Assembly (NCBI GenBank): GCA_964395665.1
Contig: CAYNDH010000031.1
Span: forward strand, 1-33,104
Source of the DNA: JAEZAF01 sp964395665
GTDB lineage: Bacteria; Chloroflexota; Anaerolineae; Aggregatilineales; Phototrophicaceae
Direction: 5' to 3'
DNA length: 33,104 bases
Below are positions 23,722 through 31,377 of this stretch, in pieces (position 1 is the stretch's first letter; each line of letters opens with the position of its first letter). The notes below the pieces were generated by a model that was not told the origin of the DNA, searched no databases, and saw only the letters and a program-made list of their open reading frames with translations. Position numbers and translations under genes: made by a program.

Positions 23722-25044
23722 TCACGCTTCAATCAGGTAGCCTGTCTCTGTCTGTGTCGGCCCACCATCCCGCATGTATCGCAGCGAGACATACAGCGCC
23801 GCCAGCGCCATCACCATCGCGACTACAAACAGCGGCGGATAGCCGAAGTTCTGCGCGATCGTCCCGGCGATAAACGGCGCGATCAGGGCGACAACCGCCG
23901 CCACTGTATTCGACAGGCCCACATAAATCGGACGCTGGTCAGCGTGGGTATAGCCGACGATCCAGTTCAGAAGCGCGAAAAACAGATTGCTGGTCGTCGC
24001 CAGCCCGGAGATCAGGAAGCCAAGGTACAGCGGCAGCGGCCCGACCACACCCGCCAGCAGCGCACATACCGGCAGCAGCACCGCCGTCCCCAGTGCCATA
24101 CGCAGATACAGCAGATTGTGGCGCGCCCCAACCCAGGTGTAAATCAGCGCACCGGCGATACTGCCGATTGTCTCCATTGCCAGCAGCACCGGCACGGCGA
24201 CGGCGCTGGCTTCGCCTAACTGCACGGTCGCATAACCGATATAAAACGGTGCGGCCATCATAAACAGGTTCGAGAAAACCCGCGTCAGGATGAAAGCGCG
24301 GAAGGGCAGATCATCACGCAGCACACGGCCAAGCTGCGGCACGAATTCCGCCAGCGATGGCACCTTATCCACCGCTGCGCCACCGGGAAGCTCACGGATG
24401 AACAATCCCGGCAGAATCGAGAGCATGAACAGCATCCCGGAAAAGCCGAACAGGATGCCGTAATTCTCCGGAAAGCCGGGGCCATTTTCGCCTAAGACCA
24501 CACCGATCAGCGGCGCGATCAGCAGCATGGTGATGCCCGTCACCGCCGTCGTCAGGCCGAGCATCCGCGCACGCCAGCGGTGATCCAGACTGGTGCCGGT
24601 CAGGTCCGCCCACGGGACACCCACCAGTCCATCACCCAGCGCCGACAGTCCATAACAGATGAAGAAAGTCACCAGCACCAGTCCGGGCTGTGCGCGTCCA
24701 AACAGAATGACGATCCCGGCGAAGATCAGGATCACCGTCCGCACCGGGATATTCGGCCCGACAAACCACCACTTCTTACGGGCATGGCGCACAATATAAC
24801 GGGCGATGAAGAGCTGCGGCAGGCTGTAGCCGATCGTGAACAGACTGCCTGAAAGCCCGATCAGGATCTCGGAGTCCGTCAGGCGGCGCACAAAGTCCGG
24901 GATGACAGTCGTCGAGCCGATGAGCGCGATTGCGACACTGAACAGGATGCTGTCCGTCAGGAAAAAGATGAAATTACGGCGGTAGGTCTTTTCACGTGCA
25001 GCAGGGGACAGGATCTCGGGGGCGCTGGTAGCGGCCATCATCAT
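23722..25044 (-). CDS. Major facilitator superfamily transporter
   Basis: A 440-residue protein with about 12 membrane helices and a cytoplasmic loop of about 50 residues between the halves (ELPGGAAVDKVPSLAEFVPQL). Typical helix starts include RNFIFFLTDSILFSVAIALIG, EILIGLSGSLFTIGYSLPQL and LTGTSLDHRWRARMLGLTTAV, the last in the position of the conserved MFS loop. Substrate cannot be inferred. Its last 53 codons lie in the duplicated segment, but the gene itself is intact. The gene is divergent from the VTC-domain gene, with a 242-base AT-rich gap 25045-25286 where I see no gene and no confident promoter. Confidence 0.88.
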   Translation of the reverse strand: MMMAATSAPEILSPAAREKTYRRNFIFFLTDSILFSVAIALIGSTTVIPDFVRRLTDSEILIGLSGSLFTIGYSLPQLFIARYIVRHARKKWWFVGPNIPVRTVILIFAGIVILFGRAQPGLVLVTFFICYGLSALGDGLVGVPWADLTGTSLDHRWRARMLGLTTAVTGITMLLIAPLIGVVLGENGPGFPENYGILFGFSGMLFMLSILPGLFIRELPGGAAVDKVPSLAEFVPQLGRVLRDDLPFRAFILTRVFSNLFMMAAPFYIGYATVQLGEASAVAVPVLLAMETIGSIAGALIYTWVGARHNLLYLRMALGTAVLLPVCALLAGVVGPLPLYLGFLISGLATTSNLFFALLNWIVGYTHADQRPIYVGLSNTVAAVVALIAPFIAGTIAQNFGYPPLFVVAMVMALAALYVSLRYMRDGGPTQTETGYLIEA

Positions 25045-25286
25045 TCTTTCGGCGCGATGCGAATCTGTGAATTGTTAAGGATATGTTATGTAAAGCATTC
25101 ATTCGTCGGTGTTTAAGTATAGCCATTCGAGACCGCATTAACAGGTCCACAAGAGACACTTTCCGCCCAAATCCGCCAAAACCTGTGACTCTCCTTAGAA
25201 GTTGTACAGTTTAAGCAATTGTGAAGTATACTTTAAGACTGTGTAAAGTAAATTTCACCATTCCTTAACATACAGCGGAGGTCGTC

Positions 25287-26111
25287 ATGAGTACCCTGCG
25301 TGGACAATCCCCCCACGAACACCCATTATCTGATTCACTGGATGCGGTACTGGCGCAGGCCGAACTCATTACGCTCGCTGAAATGACCTCAGTTTCACTG
25401 CTGAACCGCATCGACACGAAATACATCTTCGGCGTAAGCCAGCTCTGTGCGATTCTGCCGCAGATCATCGACCAGTATCGGGTATTCGAGATCAACGAGA
25501 AGCGCATCACCCGTTACCGCACCCTGTATTTCGATACGCCCGATTTCGACAGCTATCACCATCACCATAACGGCATGGGATCACGCTATAAGGTGCGGGC
25601 GCGTAAATATGTGGATTCTGATGTGTCGTTCTTTGAGGTGAAGCACAAGAATAACCGCAAACGGACGGTCAAATCACGCCTGTCCATCCCCGATGTCGTG
25701 CCGGGTATCAGTGCGGACGGACAGGTCAACGCCTTTGTCGATTCCCATACGCCATTTAATCCCGGTGCGCTGGAGCCAAAGCTGTGGAACGATTACCTGC
25801 GGATTACGCTCGTCAGCAAGCACCGTGAAGAACGCGTGACGCTCGATCTGGATGTCGAGTTCGGCTGGAAACACGCCCATCACCTGCTGGAAGGCATCGT
25901 GATCGCCGAAGTCAAACAGCCGCACTTCTGCGTCTCGTCTGATTTCATCCAGCATATGCGGCATCTGGGCGTCCGCCCAATCTCGTTCAGCAAATACACG
26001 GCAGGTGTCTACCACCTGTACAGCCACGTCAAAAGCAACAACTTCAAACCGCATCAGCGGCAGGTTTCAAAAGTCATACAGAAAGAGTCACGCTATGCAG
26101 CCGTTTACTGA
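25287..26111 (+). CDS. VTC-domain protein (polyphosphate polymerase-like)
   Basis: A 274-residue protein of the VTC/TTM fold, the catalytic tunnel of eukaryotic polyphosphate polymerase. Visible elements are NRIDTKYIFGVSQL, RYRTLYFDTPDFDSY, GSRYKVRARKYVDSDVSFFEVKHKNNRKRTVKSRL (positions about 95-130, key residues R/K and the ExKxK-type strand), LDLDVEFGW and IVIAEVKQ. The strand-lining Arg, Lys and Glu residues expected for triphosphate and metal binding are present. GGAGGT 4 bases before the ATG gives a strong ribosome site. Its last 17 bases overlap the DUF4956 gene, so the two are co-translated. Confidence 0.88.
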   Translation: MSTLRGQSPHEHPLSDSLDAVLAQAELITLAEMTSVSLLNRIDTKYIFGVSQLCAILPQIIDQYRVFEINEKRITRYRTLYFDTPDFDSYHHHHNGMGSRYKVRARKYVDSDVSFFEVKHKNNRKRTVKSRLSIPDVVPGISADGQVNAFVDSHTPFNPGALEPKLWNDYLRITLVSKHREERVTLDLDVEFGWKHAHHLLEGIVIAEVKQPHFCVSSDFIQHMRHLGVRPISFSKYTAGVYHLYSHVKSNNFKPHQRQVSKVIQKESRYAAVY

Positions 26112-26790
26112 TCTGGCGCTGGGTTTCGCACTGAATCTGGCGATTGTCTTCGTCATTGTGCGCTTCATCTACTATCCGCGCCAGCGAGACAAGAGCTACG
26201 TTTTCACGTTTTTCGCGTTCAACACCATCGTCTATTTCGTACTCGGCCTGCTAAGCAATTCGGCGATCAGTGTCGGCGTCGGCTTCGGGTTATTCGCGAT
26301 CTTCTCCATCCTGCGCTATCGGACTGACACCATCCCGATCCGCGAGATGACCTATCTGTTCGTACTGATCGCGCTGCCGGTCATCAACTCCATTCTGCTG
26401 AACGAACGGGCCTATGAGCAGTTCGCCGTCGCTAACCTGGCAATTCTGCTGGTGCTGTTTGTGCTGGAAAAAGAATGGGGCTTTCACTACGTCAATCGCA
26501 AGTCGATCATCTACGAGCGCATCGAGATGATCCGGGCGGACCGCTGGCAGGATCTGGTCGAAGATCTGGAGCAGCGCACCGGCCTGCCGATTGAGCGCGT
26601 GGAGATCGGTCAGTTGAACTTCCTGCGGGATACAGCGGAGATCTTCATCTACTATGATCCCAGACGGGTGAGGGAAGTAGAGGCACAGTCCGCCAGCGCC
26701 TATAACGGACAATCCACCGAGCGTGCATTACGAGCCGTGCCGGTCAGCTTCAGCACATCGGCCAGCAGCGATAAATTCGGCGACGATTGA
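26095..26790 (+). CDS. DUF4956 membrane protein
   Basis: A 231-residue membrane protein of the DUF4956 family. About four membrane helices lie in the first 130 residues (LALGFALNLAIVFVIVRFIY; FTFFAFNTIVYFVLGLLSN; VGFGLFAIFSILRYRTDTIPIREMTYLFV), followed by a soluble domain (GFHYVNRKSIIYERIEMIRA, RTGLPIERVEIGQLNF). FSILRYRTDTIPIREMTYLF is the family's conserved loop. The start ATG at 26095 overlaps the VTC-domain gene by 17 bases. Pairing with a VTC-domain gene recurs in bacteria and suggests a shared role, possibly in polyphosphate or a related polymer; function is unproven. Confidence 0.88.
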   Translation: MQPFTDLALGFALNLAIVFVIVRFIYYPRQRDKSYVFTFFAFNTIVYFVLGLLSNSAISVGVGFGLFAIFSILRYRTDTIPIREMTYLFVLIALPVINSILLNERAYEQFAVANLAILLVLFVLEKEWGFHYVNRKSIIYERIEMIRADRWQDLVEDLEQRTGLPIERVEIGQLNFLRDTAEIFIYYDPRRVREVEAQSASAYNGQSTERALRAVPVSFSTSASSDKFGDD

Positions 26791-26817
26791 GACGATGAAT
26801 GCCGCTAACGATGAACG

Positions 26818-26851
26818 AAAAGACCGCAGGCAAACCACCTGCGGTCTTTTT
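26818..26851. terminator. Bidirectional intrinsic terminator
   Basis: aaaagaccgcagg at 26818-26830 pairs perfectly with cctgcggtctttt at 26838-26850 (7-base loop) and runs into a T tract. It ends the VTC-DUF4956 transcript. The opposite strand also has TTTT after the stem, so it can serve the convergent pectinacetylesterase gene. Confidence 0.93.
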
Positions 26852-26884
26852 CATAACGACACCCATGAGGGCCGTGATAGATGA

Positions 26885-28036
26885 TTATTCCCCCGCGCAG
26901 CCTTCGCAGACCACATCTTCGACCGGCTCACCATTCACCAGTGCCGCAAACCAGTCACGGATGACAACACCATCGGCTTCCTGTGTGTAGAATCCCGGAT
27001 ACGCCAGAATCGTGTGAGTGTCTCCGTTGGTGATGTAGGAATAAAAATTCGGATTGTCCGCGTTCAGTTCCGCCAGATTCTCGACCATCAGATCGACCCA
27101 CGGCGCGGCATCGCGGCTGCTGAAGACGCTGAAGTTGTAGAAGTTGATCTGCGTCTGGTCAGCATCGGTCGTGTACTGCGAGAATACCGCATCCGGATAA
27201 TGCTTCGCGCTGGCATCATAGATCATATTCAGCCGATAGGTTTCAGGATCAACAGCTTCAAGGCCGGGGACAAAGGTCGGCATGTTCTCATACATCCCCC
27301 ACACTTTGAGCGGTTCCCATCCCACCGGGACCGCGCCGACGCCAGCATCACCAAACTGGGCGACATACGCATCAGGATACTGTTCGATAACATGGGGCGT
27401 ATAGTAGATCGAGCCGTATGCGCCAGCACTGGTCCCGGCAACCATAATGCTCTCTGGTGCGTCGAAGTTCTCGAACGTCCAGTTCAGCGCGGCCATCGAA
27501 TTGTGATAGCCGTTGTGATGCAGTTCCAGCCCTGCACCGTAATCAGCGACCGCATCGCCGATATGGACATCCGCCGTGCAGTACGGGACGAACACCATGC
27601 TGTAATCGGCCACCGGATTATCGGCGTTCTCGAAATCGAAGATGCCACCATAGCGGCCAACCTCATCTTCTGCACTGCCGACGGTGTTATCAAACATGCC
27701 GGTTCCATTGGCCGAACAGGTGAACAGATCCCAGCAGGCCCCGCCGCCCTGATAGTAAATCAGCAGCTTATCGGTGTTTTCATCTGCTGCCGGACGGACG
27801 AAAAACTGAAACGGCGTTTCACGGGCGCAGATCGTATCTCCGCCGGGGACCAGCGTATTCCATTCCCCCGCGATCAGTTCCGCCATCGGCGGCATCGAGA
27901 CTTCGACAGCCGCCGCGTCTTCATCCGCTGCATCCGCCGCTTCGGTCGCATCCTGTGCCAGTGCAGGCAGCACCCATGAGGTACTCAAACAGAAAATAAC
28001 AAATAACCAGCATATCCTGCGTAACCCGGACATCAT
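26885..28036 (-). CDS. Secreted pectinacetylesterase/Notum-family esterase
   Basis: A 383-residue alpha/beta hydrolase of the PAE/Notum family. The N-terminus is a signal peptide (ICWLFVIFCLSTSWVLPALAQ with an ALA cleavage site), so the protein acts outside the cytoplasm. Family motifs follow in order: YYQGGGACWD (oxyanion region), VFVPYCTADVHIGDA, HHNGYHNSMAALNW, and VAGTSAGAYGS with the nucleophile Ser of G-x-S-x-G. Further on, FSQYTTDADQTQ and ITNGDTHTILAYPGFY carry the expected acid Asp and catalytic His. The substrate may be an acetylated polysaccharide or another ester. No polysaccharide lyase is nearby. Confidence 0.88.
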   Translation of the reverse strand: MMSGLRRICWLFVIFCLSTSWVLPALAQDATEAADAADEDAAAVEVSMPPMAELIAGEWNTLVPGGDTICARETPFQFFVRPAADENTDKLLIYYQGGGACWDLFTCSANGTGMFDNTVGSAEDEVGRYGGIFDFENADNPVADYSMVFVPYCTADVHIGDAVADYGAGLELHHNGYHNSMAALNWTFENFDAPESIMVAGTSAGAYGSIYYTPHVIEQYPDAYVAQFGDAGVGAVPVGWEPLKVWGMYENMPTFVPGLEAVDPETYRLNMIYDASAKHYPDAVFSQYTTDADQTQINFYNFSVFSSRDAAPWVDLMVENLAELNADNPNFYSYITNGDTHTILAYPGFYTQEADGVVIRDWFAALVNGEPVEDVVCEGCAGE

Positions 28037-28116
28037 CGCAATCCTTTCCGTAATCTTTTACACAGCCTGATTTTACCGAATCAGGATGATGGCTGCATGA
28101 AACGATAATGGCTGCA

Positions 28117-28153
28117 TAAAACAGGGGCCTGATCTTTCGTAATCAGGCCCCTG
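28117..28153 (-). terminator. Intrinsic terminator of htpG
   Basis: On the minus strand, caggggcctgat and its inverse atcaggcccctg (28122-28133 and 28142-28153) form a perfect 12-bp stem with an 8-base loop, followed by TTTTATG. It lies 55 bases after the htpG stop codon and before the esterase gene, so it separates the two transcripts. Confidence 0.8.
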
Positions 28154-28208
28154 TAGCAAGGAAAGATACGTCTATTCATCGGGGCGCCTGACGGGGCGTC
28201 CGCTGTCA

Positions 28209-30638
28209 CTACTCCTGCGGCGGACGGAAGCGGTCATTCGGACCGTCGTCCTCATCTTCGAAGGTGTCATCAATCAGCGTACTCTCGAGCGTCTCATCCC
28301 CCGCTTCCGGCGCTTCACTGTCATTGAACAGTTCACCCTCTGCTGCCGACTGACCGACGAGTGTTTCAGCGGCTGACCCGGCGGCGGCATCATCGGTGAA
28401 TGCATCGCCAGCATCATCCGCACCCACCGGCTGATGGATGATCGTCTCGGCGGCGCTGCTGTCGGGTGTGCGGTTCTCGGTGAAGCTGTTATTCGGTGTG
28501 TAGTGGGTGAACTCGGCATCGGTGATATTGTCATCGCCATAACCGCTCTGCTCGTTCACATCCTCACCGACCGGGTTGACCGCATCGACATACTCGTCAT
28601 AATCTTCCTGCTCATCATCCCCCAGGTCACCGAAATCAGAGACATCAAAGCCCATCGACGCGAACGGATTATTGACATCTTCTTCCGGCAGATCGCCGTA
28701 AATGCGATCATCGCGGTCGGCTTCGCCATAAGCCAGCCGATCGAGCGGTGTGCCGGTGGCGGCTTCCATCAGCGCCGTGATGCGCTGGGCCATCGATGCC
28801 GGATCGGGATGGATGCCATCCTGAAGCAGTGCCGTTTCGAAGATCTGCTCGACGACCAGATTAATCACCGGATTGTCCGGCTGACTGCTGATCTGACCCG
28901 CCAGATTGTGCAGCAGCGGATGGCGCGGGTTCAGTTCCAGCACCTTGACCGGCAGACGGTAATCACGATCCAGCAGGCGGTTGATGCGGAACATCTGACG
29001 CTGGCCGCCGGTCTCGTCACTGATGAGCCGTGCCGCCCCCGCGACCAGTGATTTACTCTCGCGCACATCGCGCACACGGCTGCCGAGAATCGACTTGAAG
29101 CGCTCTACGACGGCTTCAAAATCCCCCTGCGTGACCGGTTCCTGCTGTTCGGCTTCATCCTGCGCTTCGCCAATATCTGACAGGTCGATGTCGGCTTCGT
29201 CCACATTACGCAGCTTGTGACCGCGATATTCGTCCAGCCCCATCAGCATCATGGCATCCACCGGATCGGTGAAATACAGCACTTCGATCCCACGCTGGCG
29301 GAAGGCATCCAGATGCGGGCTGCGGCGTGCGCTGAAGAAGTCATCCGCAACGACATAATAAATATCGTTCTGGTTATTCGCCATGCGGTCTGCATATTCT
29401 TCCAGCGAAACCAGTTCGGTGGCCTCATCCGCTTTGGTCGTCGGGAAGAGCAGCAGATGCTGAAGATCCTCCTTTGTATCGTGATCGATCACCAGCCCCT
29501 GCTTGAGGAAGCGTCCAAACTGATCGAAGATCTTCAGGTATGTCTCACGGTCATTTCGGACCATACGCTTGAGATCACCCAGCACGCGGCCCGTGATCGC
29601 TTTCTTCAGGCGCGCCATGATCGTATTGGCCTGCACGCTCTCACGGCTGACGTTCAGCGGCAGGTCTTCGCTGTCCACCACACCCTGCACGAAGCTAAGG
29701 TATTCCGGCAGCAGGTCCTTGCTGAAATCCTGAATCAGCACCTTGCGCGCATACAGCTTGAGTCCGGGTTCCTTGCGCGGGCTGAACATATTCGGCTCGC
29801 GGCTGCTGGGGATGTACAGCAGGGCGTAGAACTGTAGCGGCACATCGGCCCGGATGTGGAAGCGCTTGAGCGGCTTCTGGAAATCGAGCGTCAGCGATTT
29901 GTAGAAATCATCATACTGCTCGTCGCTGATTTCCTTCGGGTCCTGACGCCAGATCGCGCTGCGCTTGTTGGTCGGCTCTTCTTCATCATCGACATAAATC
30001 GGGAAGGCGATGTAATCCGAGTGCTTGCGGATGATGTCCTTCAGCTTCCAGCCGGTCGCGAAGTCCTTCGCATCTTCCTTCAGGGTGATGATGATGTCGG
30101 TTCCCCGGCCTTCACGCTCTGCCGGTTCAATCGTGAACTGGCTGTCGCCGGTGCTTTCCCATGCCCACGCCTGCCCATCGGGATGATACGACCGGCTGAT
30201 AACGCGCACCCGGTCGGCGGCCATAAAGACCGAATAGAAGCCGACACCGAACTGACCGATCACATCCTGCGCGGAAGTGGCATTCTGTGAAGCGCGCATC
30301 GCCTCAATAAACGCCTTCGCGCCGGATCGTGCGATCACGCCGAGATTTTCCACCATATCCTCACGGGTGAGGCCGATCCCGGTATCGCTGATGGTCAGCG
30401 TGCCAGCATCCGCATCGCCCTTGACCTCGATGTACAGTTCGGCGTCCGGGTCCAGCACATCACGGTTGGTGAGCAGCTCGAACTGCATCCGATTGAGCGC
30501 ATCCGACGCATTCGAGATCAGTTCTCGGATAAAGATCTCGCGGTCGGTGTACAGCGAGTGAATCAGGATATTCAGAAGCTGCTGAATCTCAGCCTGAAAC
30601 GTAAATGTCTGTTGATCTGCTATAGGTTGATCCGTCAT
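28209..30638 (-). CDS. htpG: Hsp90-family chaperone HtpG with acidic tail
   Basis: Bacterial Hsp90, an ATP-driven dimeric chaperone. The N-terminal ATP domain has FQAEIQQLLNILIHSLY, REIFIRELISNASDAL, DTGIGLTREDMV and GQFGVGFYSVFMAADRV; the middle domain has PLNVSRESVQ and YLSFVQGVVDSEDLPLNVS, and the C-terminal dimer domain ends near residue 630. The protein is 809 residues, against about 620-640 usually. The extra 177 residues (633-809) are strongly acidic and low in complexity (GDDEQEDYDEYVD, TFEDEDDGPNDRFRPP), probably disordered. The ATG at 30638 is close behind an A-rich AAAAGAGA. A sigma-A promoter lies 41 bases upstream. Confidence 0.97.
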   Translation of the reverse strand: MTDQPIADQQTFTFQAEIQQLLNILIHSLYTDREIFIRELISNASDALNRMQFELLTNRDVLDPDAELYIEVKGDADAGTLTISDTGIGLTREDMVENLGVIARSGAKAFIEAMRASQNATSAQDVIGQFGVGFYSVFMAADRVRVISRSYHPDGQAWAWESTGDSQFTIEPAEREGRGTDIIITLKEDAKDFATGWKLKDIIRKHSDYIAFPIYVDDEEEPTNKRSAIWRQDPKEISDEQYDDFYKSLTLDFQKPLKRFHIRADVPLQFYALLYIPSSREPNMFSPRKEPGLKLYARKVLIQDFSKDLLPEYLSFVQGVVDSEDLPLNVSRESVQANTIMARLKKAITGRVLGDLKRMVRNDRETYLKIFDQFGRFLKQGLVIDHDTKEDLQHLLLFPTTKADEATELVSLEEYADRMANNQNDIYYVVADDFFSARRSPHLDAFRQRGIEVLYFTDPVDAMMLMGLDEYRGHKLRNVDEADIDLSDIGEAQDEAEQQEPVTQGDFEAVVERFKSILGSRVRDVRESKSLVAGAARLISDETGGQRQMFRINRLLDRDYRLPVKVLELNPRHPLLHNLAGQISSQPDNPVINLVVEQIFETALLQDGIHPDPASMAQRITALMEAATGTPLDRLAYGEADRDDRIYGDLPEEDVNNPFASMGFDVSDFGDLGDDEQEDYDEYVDAVNPVGEDVNEQSGYGDDNITDAEFTHYTPNNSFTENRTPDSSAAETIIHQPVGADDAGDAFTDDAAAGSAAETLVGQSAAEGELFNDSEAPEAGDETLESTLIDDTFEDEDDGPNDRFRPPQE

Positions 30639-30678
30639 ATGAAATTCTCTTTTCCGTTTCCCTCTAAGAGTCCCACGG

Positions 30679-30706
30679 TTTATAACACAGTCGCGTAAGA
30701 AGTAAA
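30679..30706 (-). promoter_or_regulatory. Sigma-A-type promoter of htpG
   Basis: On the minus strand TTTACT (30701-30706) and TATAAA (30679-30684) are separated by 16 bases. Both hexamers are close to consensus. The leader to the ATG at 30638 is about 35 bases. I see no CIRCE or HrcA-type operator in it. Confidence 0.5.
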
Positions 30707-30726
30707 TAAAAAATGCTGATTTCCCG

Positions 30727-30742
30727 GTGCAGTATTCTGCAC
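30727..30742. promoter_or_regulatory. Inverted repeat upstream of the ECF sigma gene
   Basis: GTGCAG-tatt-CTGCAC is a perfect 6-4-6 inverted repeat 42 bases before the sigma gene's start codon, in the divergent gap with htpG. It has the size of a dimeric regulator's operator. No regulator is identified, so the role is inference. Confidence 0.35.
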
Positions 30743-30783
30743 AGCGATCACGTCTTTAATATAAAGTGATCGAAAGGGCTGCC

Positions 30784-31377
30784 ATGCCAGATGAGATGAA
30801 TAACCCGGATGAAAGGTGGCTGGTCAGGCAGGCGGCCCGTGATCCTGCTGCCTTTCAACGCCTGTATGATCTGTATTTCGGACGGGTGTACAGCTACGTC
30901 GCCGCCAGAGTGACTCATCCGCCGGATGCAGAAGATCTGGTAGCAGAGATCTTCCTTCAGGTGATAAAAGGGCTGCCGCACCTCAATAATCACCATTCAT
31001 ACAGCTTCGCCGCATGGATTTTCACCATTGCCCGCAGCAAAGTGGCCGATTTTTATCGCCGTGACGGTCATCACAGCGAAGGTCAACTCTCCGACACGCT
31101 GACGATCACACCTGAATTCGACAGCCGGCTGATCGAACAGGAACGCGCCGCCGAAATCCGAAAGCTGCTGGACACCCTGTCCGAGCGTCGGCGGGAAGTG
31201 CTGATGCTGAAGTATTTCAGCGGCCTGCGAAATATCGAAATCGCGCAGGTCCTCGGACTCGATGAACGAACAGTGGCCTCACATCTCAGCCGGGGACTGA
31301 AGGATTTATATGACGCAATGACCAGTGAGAGCGCCGGTCCGCAGGAAAAGGCGACCAGCAAAAGGAACAACCCATGA
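30784..31377 (+). CDS. ECF-type RNA polymerase sigma factor
   Basis: A 197-residue group IV sigma factor. Region 2 (residues about 20-90) shows AFQRLYDLYFGRVYSYVAARV, DAEDLVAEIFLQVIKGL and YSFAAWIFTIARSKVADFYRR. Region 4 (about 120-175) shows LSERRREVLMLKYFSGLRNIEIAQVLGLDERTVASHLSRGLKDL, a helix-turn-helix that binds the -35. The ATG at 30784 has GAAAGGG 5 bases upstream; the GTG at 30766 in the same frame has none. Its stop overlaps the start of the next gene by 4 bases (ATGA), so it is co-translated with its probable anti-sigma factor. The inducing signal is unknown. Confidence 0.92.
   Translation: MPDEMNNPDERWLVRQAARDPAAFQRLYDLYFGRVYSYVAARVTHPPDAEDLVAEIFLQVIKGLPHLNNHHSYSFAAWIFTIARSKVADFYRRDGHHSEGQLSDTLTITPEFDSRLIEQERAAEIRKLLDTLSERRREVLMLKYFSGLRNIEIAQVLGLDERTVASHLSRGLKDLYDAMTSESAGPQEKATSKRNNP

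Larger units (their letters stand above)
22521..23882. repeat. Tandem duplication unit, copy 2 (1362 bp)
   Basis: The second copy of the unit, from the endonuclease side to the MFS side. It contains the beheaded endonuclease, methyltransferase copy 2 and the 3' end of the intact MFS gene. It is directly joined to copy 1; no transposase, target-site duplication or inverted ends are visible at the boundaries. Confidence 0.9.

Noticed and set aside
21152..23882. An insertion sequence or composite transposon at the duplication
   Set aside because: No transposase, terminal inverted repeat or target-site duplication is visible; a head-to-tail duplication with a 7-base match explains everything.
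27014..27979. A 321-residue open frame antisense to the pectinacetylesterase gene
   Set aside because: It is a mirror of a gene with a clear signal peptide and catalytic motifs; no start signal or domain supports it.
30639..30783. A CIRCE operator for htpG
   Set aside because: I looked for the TTAGCACTC-N9-GAGTGCTAA pattern on both strands and found none; only a sigma-A-type promoter and a different inverted repeat are seen.
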